NCBI GenBank assembly: GCA_900550705.1
Contig: URTG01000086.1
Location: 1-7,352, forward strand
Direction: 5' to 3'
DNA from: an uncultured Eubacteriales bacterium
GTDB lineage: Bacteria; Bacillota; Clostridia; Oscillospirales; Oscillospiraceae
Length of the DNA: 7,352 nt
The notes beneath the pieces are model-generated. The model made no database searches, had not been told where the DNA came from, and was given only the letters and a program-made list of their open reading frames with translations. The position numbers and the translations under genes are program-made. This document shows, piece by piece, positions 5,255-7,352 of the stretch; within the stretch, counting starts at the first letter, position 1, and each line of letters begins with the position of its first letter.

Positions 5255-6618
5255 TGCAGTGCCTCCAATACCGCCTTTGCCTTTTGCAGGGTCTCCTCGT
5301 ACTCAAATTCCAGGTCGGATTCTGCGGTGATGCCGCCGCCCACGCCCAGGTGGTAGCGCCCGTCCCGGTGCAGGGCGGTGCGGATGACGATGTTCAAATC
5401 GCAGTCTCCGTCCAGGGTCAGGTATCCGATGGAGCCGGTGTACAGCCCCCGCTTGCCGTGCTCCAGCTCGTTGATGATCTCCATGGCCCGGTACTTGGGC
5501 GCACCGGTGATGGAGCCGCCAGGGAAGGCCGCCTGTAACAGGTGGGTCACGTCCTTCCCCCGGGCCAGCTCTCCCCGGATGTTGGACACCAGGTGGAACA
5601 CCGTGGCATAGGCCTCCACGGTGAACAGCTCCGTCACCTCCACGCTGCCGGGGCGGCACACCCGGTTCAAGTCGTTGCGCTCCAGGTCCACGATCATCAG
5701 CAGCTCGCTCTTGTCCTTCTCCGACTGCTCCAGCTCCTGCCGCAGGGCGGCGTCCTCCTCCGGGGTCTCCCCCCGCCTGCGGGTGCCCTTGATGGGCCGG
5801 GTCTCCACCACCCCGTCCCGCAGGCGCAGAAACCGCTCCGGCGAGGCGCAGACGATCTGGTGGTCCCCGCAGTCCAGATAGCCCCCGAAGGGGGAGGGAT
5901 TGTGCGCCCGCAGGTGGTAGAACACCGCCAGGGGGTCCCGGTCGCTGTCCACGTCCAGCCGCTGGGTCATGTTGGCGATGTAGATGTCCCCCTCGATGAT
6001 ATACCGGATCATCCGGTCCACCGCCGCCTTGTACTCCTCCTTCTCAAAGTTGGGCCGGACCCCAATGGGCCGGGAGGCGTGTCCCGTGGGGATGGGCGGG
6101 AAGCCCTCCGCCGCGCCCCGCTCGATCTGCGCCCGGAACCAATCCAGCAGGGTCTGGGCGTCCTCCGTCTCTCCGCAGGCGGACAGCCACACCCGCTTCT
6201 CCCGGCAGTCCTCGATGAGCAGCAGGTCATAAAACACCACCCGGGCCTGGGGGATAGGCTCCGGGTCCGCCTCCTGGGAGGGCACCCCCATCTGCTCCCG
6301 GCCGTAGTCATAGGAGAAGTAGCCGATGGCTCCGGAGACTATGGGCAGCTGTGTGTCGTTCTCGTCCCGGTGGGTGCGGAGAAACTCCCCCAGCCGGGTC
6401 TCGAAGGCCACGTCCGTCCGGAGCTGGCCGTCCTCGGTGAAGCGGCCGTCGTGCTCCTTGAGGAGGGTCTTATAGGGCCGCAGGCCCAGGATGGACCACC
6501 GCCCCAGCTCGTTGACCAAGGAGGAGTCCAAAAACGCGCACCCCGGCTCCCGGCCCACCAGTCGGAAGACCTCCGCCACCGGGACGTAGTGCGTTAATTC
6601 AACGGTGATCCGCTTCAT
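5251..6618 (-). CDS. pabB: Aminodeoxychorismate synthase component I
   Basis: A 455-residue chorismate-using enzyme. With PabA it converts chorismate and glutamine-derived ammonia to 4-amino-4-deoxychorismate. The N-terminal domain (about 1-165) has FLDSSL near residue 29 and GRWSILG, as in the TrpE/PabB group; the chorismate-binding domain (about 185-453) holds GDIYIANMTQRL, ASPERFL, RPIKGT (275-279, with Lys277 matching the lysine that E. coli PabB uses for its covalent intermediate), DLERNDLNRV, GGSITGAPKYRAMEII (367-382) and GGGITAESD (427-435). The PIKGT motif and the pabC neighbour favour PabB over anthranilate synthase TrpE. The frame stays open upstream to about 7035, but that part is out-of-frame pabA sequence; ATG at 6618 is chosen for its AGGAGG site (6626-6631, 7 bases away) and ATGA overlap with pabA. 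Confidence 0.95.
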   Translation of the reverse strand: MKRITVELTHYVPVAEVFRLVGREPGCAFLDSSLVNELGRWSILGLRPYKTLLKEHDGRFTEDGQLRTDVAFETRLGEFLRTHRDENDTQLPIVSGAIGYFSYDYGREQMGVPSQEADPEPIPQARVVFYDLLLIEDCREKRVWLSACGETEDAQTLLDWFRAQIERGAAEGFPPIPTGHASRPIGVRPNFEKEEYKAAVDRMIRYIIEGDIYIANMTQRLDVDSDRDPLAVFYHLRAHNPSPFGGYLDCGDHQIVCASPERFLRLRDGVVETRPIKGTRRRGETPEEDAALRQELEQSEKDKSELLMIVDLERNDLNRVCRPGSVEVTELFTVEAYATVFHLVSNIRGELARGKDVTHLLQAAFPGGSITGAPKYRAMEIINELEHGKRGLYTGSIGYLTLDGDCDLNIVIRTALHRDGRYHLGVGGGITAESDLEFEYEETLQKAKAVLEALQ

Positions 6619-7202
6619 GCCGGCACCTCCTCGCCCTCTGCCAGGCGGCAGAAATTTTCCAGCAGCTCGTGGCCATACTGGGTGAGCACCGCCTCCGGGT
6701 GGAACTGCACCCCATACACCGGCAGCGTCCGGTGGGACAGGCCCATCACGGCCCCGTCCTCCGCCAGGCAGTCCACCTGATAGTCCGCCGGCAGGGTGTC
6801 CTCCCGCACCACCAGGGAGTGGTAGCGGGTCACGTCGAAGGTCTCCGGCAGTCCGGCAAACAGCCCGGTCCCCCGGTGATGCACCCGGGTCACCTTGCCG
6901 TGCATGGGCCGCGCGCCCTTCTCCACCGTGGCCCCGGCGCAGTGCCCCAGCACCTGGTGGCCCAGACACACCCCCAGCAGCGGCACCCGCCCCTGGAAGC
7001 GCTTCACCGTCTCCACGCACAGCGCCGCGTCCCACGGCCGCTTCGGCCCCGGCGAGAGCACGATCCCCTGGGGGTTCATCGCCTCGATCTCCTCCGGGGT
7101 GATCTCGTCCGACCGCCGGACCACAATGTCCCGGCCCAGCTCCTCAAAGTACGCCTTTAGATTATACACAAACGAGTCGTAATTGTCGATCATCAAATAC
7201 AT
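6615..7202 (-). CDS. pabA: Aminodeoxychorismate synthase component II, glutamine amidotransferase
   Basis: A 195-residue class I (triad) glutamine amidotransferase that hydrolyses glutamine and channels ammonia to PabB. The catalytic set is complete: nucleophile Cys79 in LLGVCLGHQ, and His168 and Glu170 in VQFHPEAVLT. The glutamine-site loop VLSPGPKRP (about 48-56), the N-terminal MIDNYDSFVYNL and the HGK segment near residue 101 are also present. Length is typical. In many bacteria one such subunit serves both PabB and TrpE, and sequence does not separate PabA from TrpG; gene context makes PabA the natural name. ATG at 7202 follows AGGAGG (7212-7217) by 9 bases. It leads the unit and overlaps pabB by ATGA. 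A strong terminator-like hairpin stands just upstream, so transcription may be attenuated. Confidence 0.93.
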   Translation of the reverse strand: MYLMIDNYDSFVYNLKAYFEELGRDIVVRRSDEITPEEIEAMNPQGIVLSPGPKRPWDAALCVETVKRFQGRVPLLGVCLGHQVLGHCAGATVEKGARPMHGKVTRVHHRGTGLFAGLPETFDVTRYHSLVVREDTLPADYQVDCLAEDGAVMGLSHRTLPVYGVQFHPEAVLTQYGHELLENFCRLAEGEEVPA

Positions 7203-7231
7203 GGCAGCGTTCCTCCTGTGGGTCCGGGCAG

Positions 7232-7273
7232 AAAAAAAGATAACGACCGTGCGGCGCTCACACAGTCGTTATC
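7232..7273 (-). terminator. U-tract terminator hairpin in front of pabA (possible attenuator)
   Basis: On the minus strand a perfect 9-bp stem (7273-7265 with 7247-7239, a 17-base loop that can close further by GTG/CAC) is followed at once by seven T (7238-7232). This is a canonical intrinsic terminator for RNA coming from the right. Only about 28 bases separate the T-run from the pabA start, and these contain just the ribosome site. Confidence 0.85.
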
Positions 7274-7274
7274 C

Positions 7275-7317
7275 CAGCTTGTCGAAAAAGTGGCTTCGCC
7301 ACTTTTTTGCCAAGCTG
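7275..7317. repeat. Nested perfect palindrome (hairpin with terminator character on both strands)
   Basis: An outer 7-bp repeat CAGCTTG/CAAGCTG (7275-7281 with 7311-7317) encloses an inner 10-bp repeat AAAAAGTGGC/GCCACTTTTT (7285-7294 with 7298-7307) with a TTC loop. The A-run and T-run flanking the GC core are in the stem. It could terminate in either direction, or be an intergenic palindromic repeat; a single window cannot tell which. Confidence 0.7.
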
Positions 7318-7319
7318 CA

Positions 7320-7344
7320 AACATTTTAACTGCGTTAAAATGTT
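7320..7344. repeat. AT-rich perfect hairpin next to the pab leader
   Basis: An 11-bp perfect inverted repeat (7320-7330 with 7334-7344, loop TGC) is AT-rich with GC only near the ends. It lies 2 bases from the nested palindrome. No T-run follows on either strand. It may be a repressor-binding palindrome, part of a repeat element, or the leader's first hairpin. Confidence 0.6.
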
Positions 7345-7352
7345 CCTGATTT

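Noticed and set aside
5542..6597. 351-residue plus-strand frame antisense to pabB
   Set aside because: High GC suppresses stop codons on the opposite strand; composition is Gln/His/Gly/Val-rich shadow sequence, and pabB is clearly the real gene.

Overview
The window looks like chromosomal DNA from a high-GC, low-motility-signal Firmicute of the Oscillospiraceae/Ruminococcaceae type. This is inference: strong AGGAGG-type ribosome sites, a Bacillus-like alanine racemase/MazF neighbourhood, a Gram-positive lipoprotein, U-tract terminators and GC-rich coding sequence point that way. No phage, transposon, tRNA, rRNA or CRISPR array was seen.

Layout. Positions 1-3320 form one minus-strand transcription unit, read right to left: a LolA/YdcC-like lipoprotein, alanine racemase (alr), a 216-base non-coding gap with strong RNA-folding potential, a MazF/EndoA-type RNase toxin, a secreted protein of unknown function, and a small three-helix membrane protein, with a U-tract hairpin at the very left end. 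Positions 3321-3571 are a divergent intergenic region with an extended -10 promoter facing each way. Positions 3572-4465 hold a plus-strand EamA/DMT transporter. It meets the next unit at a long bidirectional terminator (4470-4509). Positions 4508-7202 are a tightly coupled minus-strand pabA-pabB-pabC set for p-aminobenzoate (folate) synthesis, each junction a 4-base ATGA overlap. Upstream of pabA (7232-7344) are three perfect hairpins in a row; the one nearest pabA is a canonical U-tract terminator only about 28 bases before the start codon.

How the genes work together. PabA supplies ammonia from glutamine to PabB, which aminates chorismate; PabC removes pyruvate to give p-aminobenzoate. Alr supplies D-alanine for the cell wall. 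The lipoprotein-alr-mazF order matches the B. subtilis ydcC-alr-ndoAI-ndoA locus, except that no antitoxin reading frame is visible between alr and mazF; the slot instead holds sequence able to form a closed, multi-branched RNA. That, and the terminator sitting in the pab leader, are the two points most worth checking.
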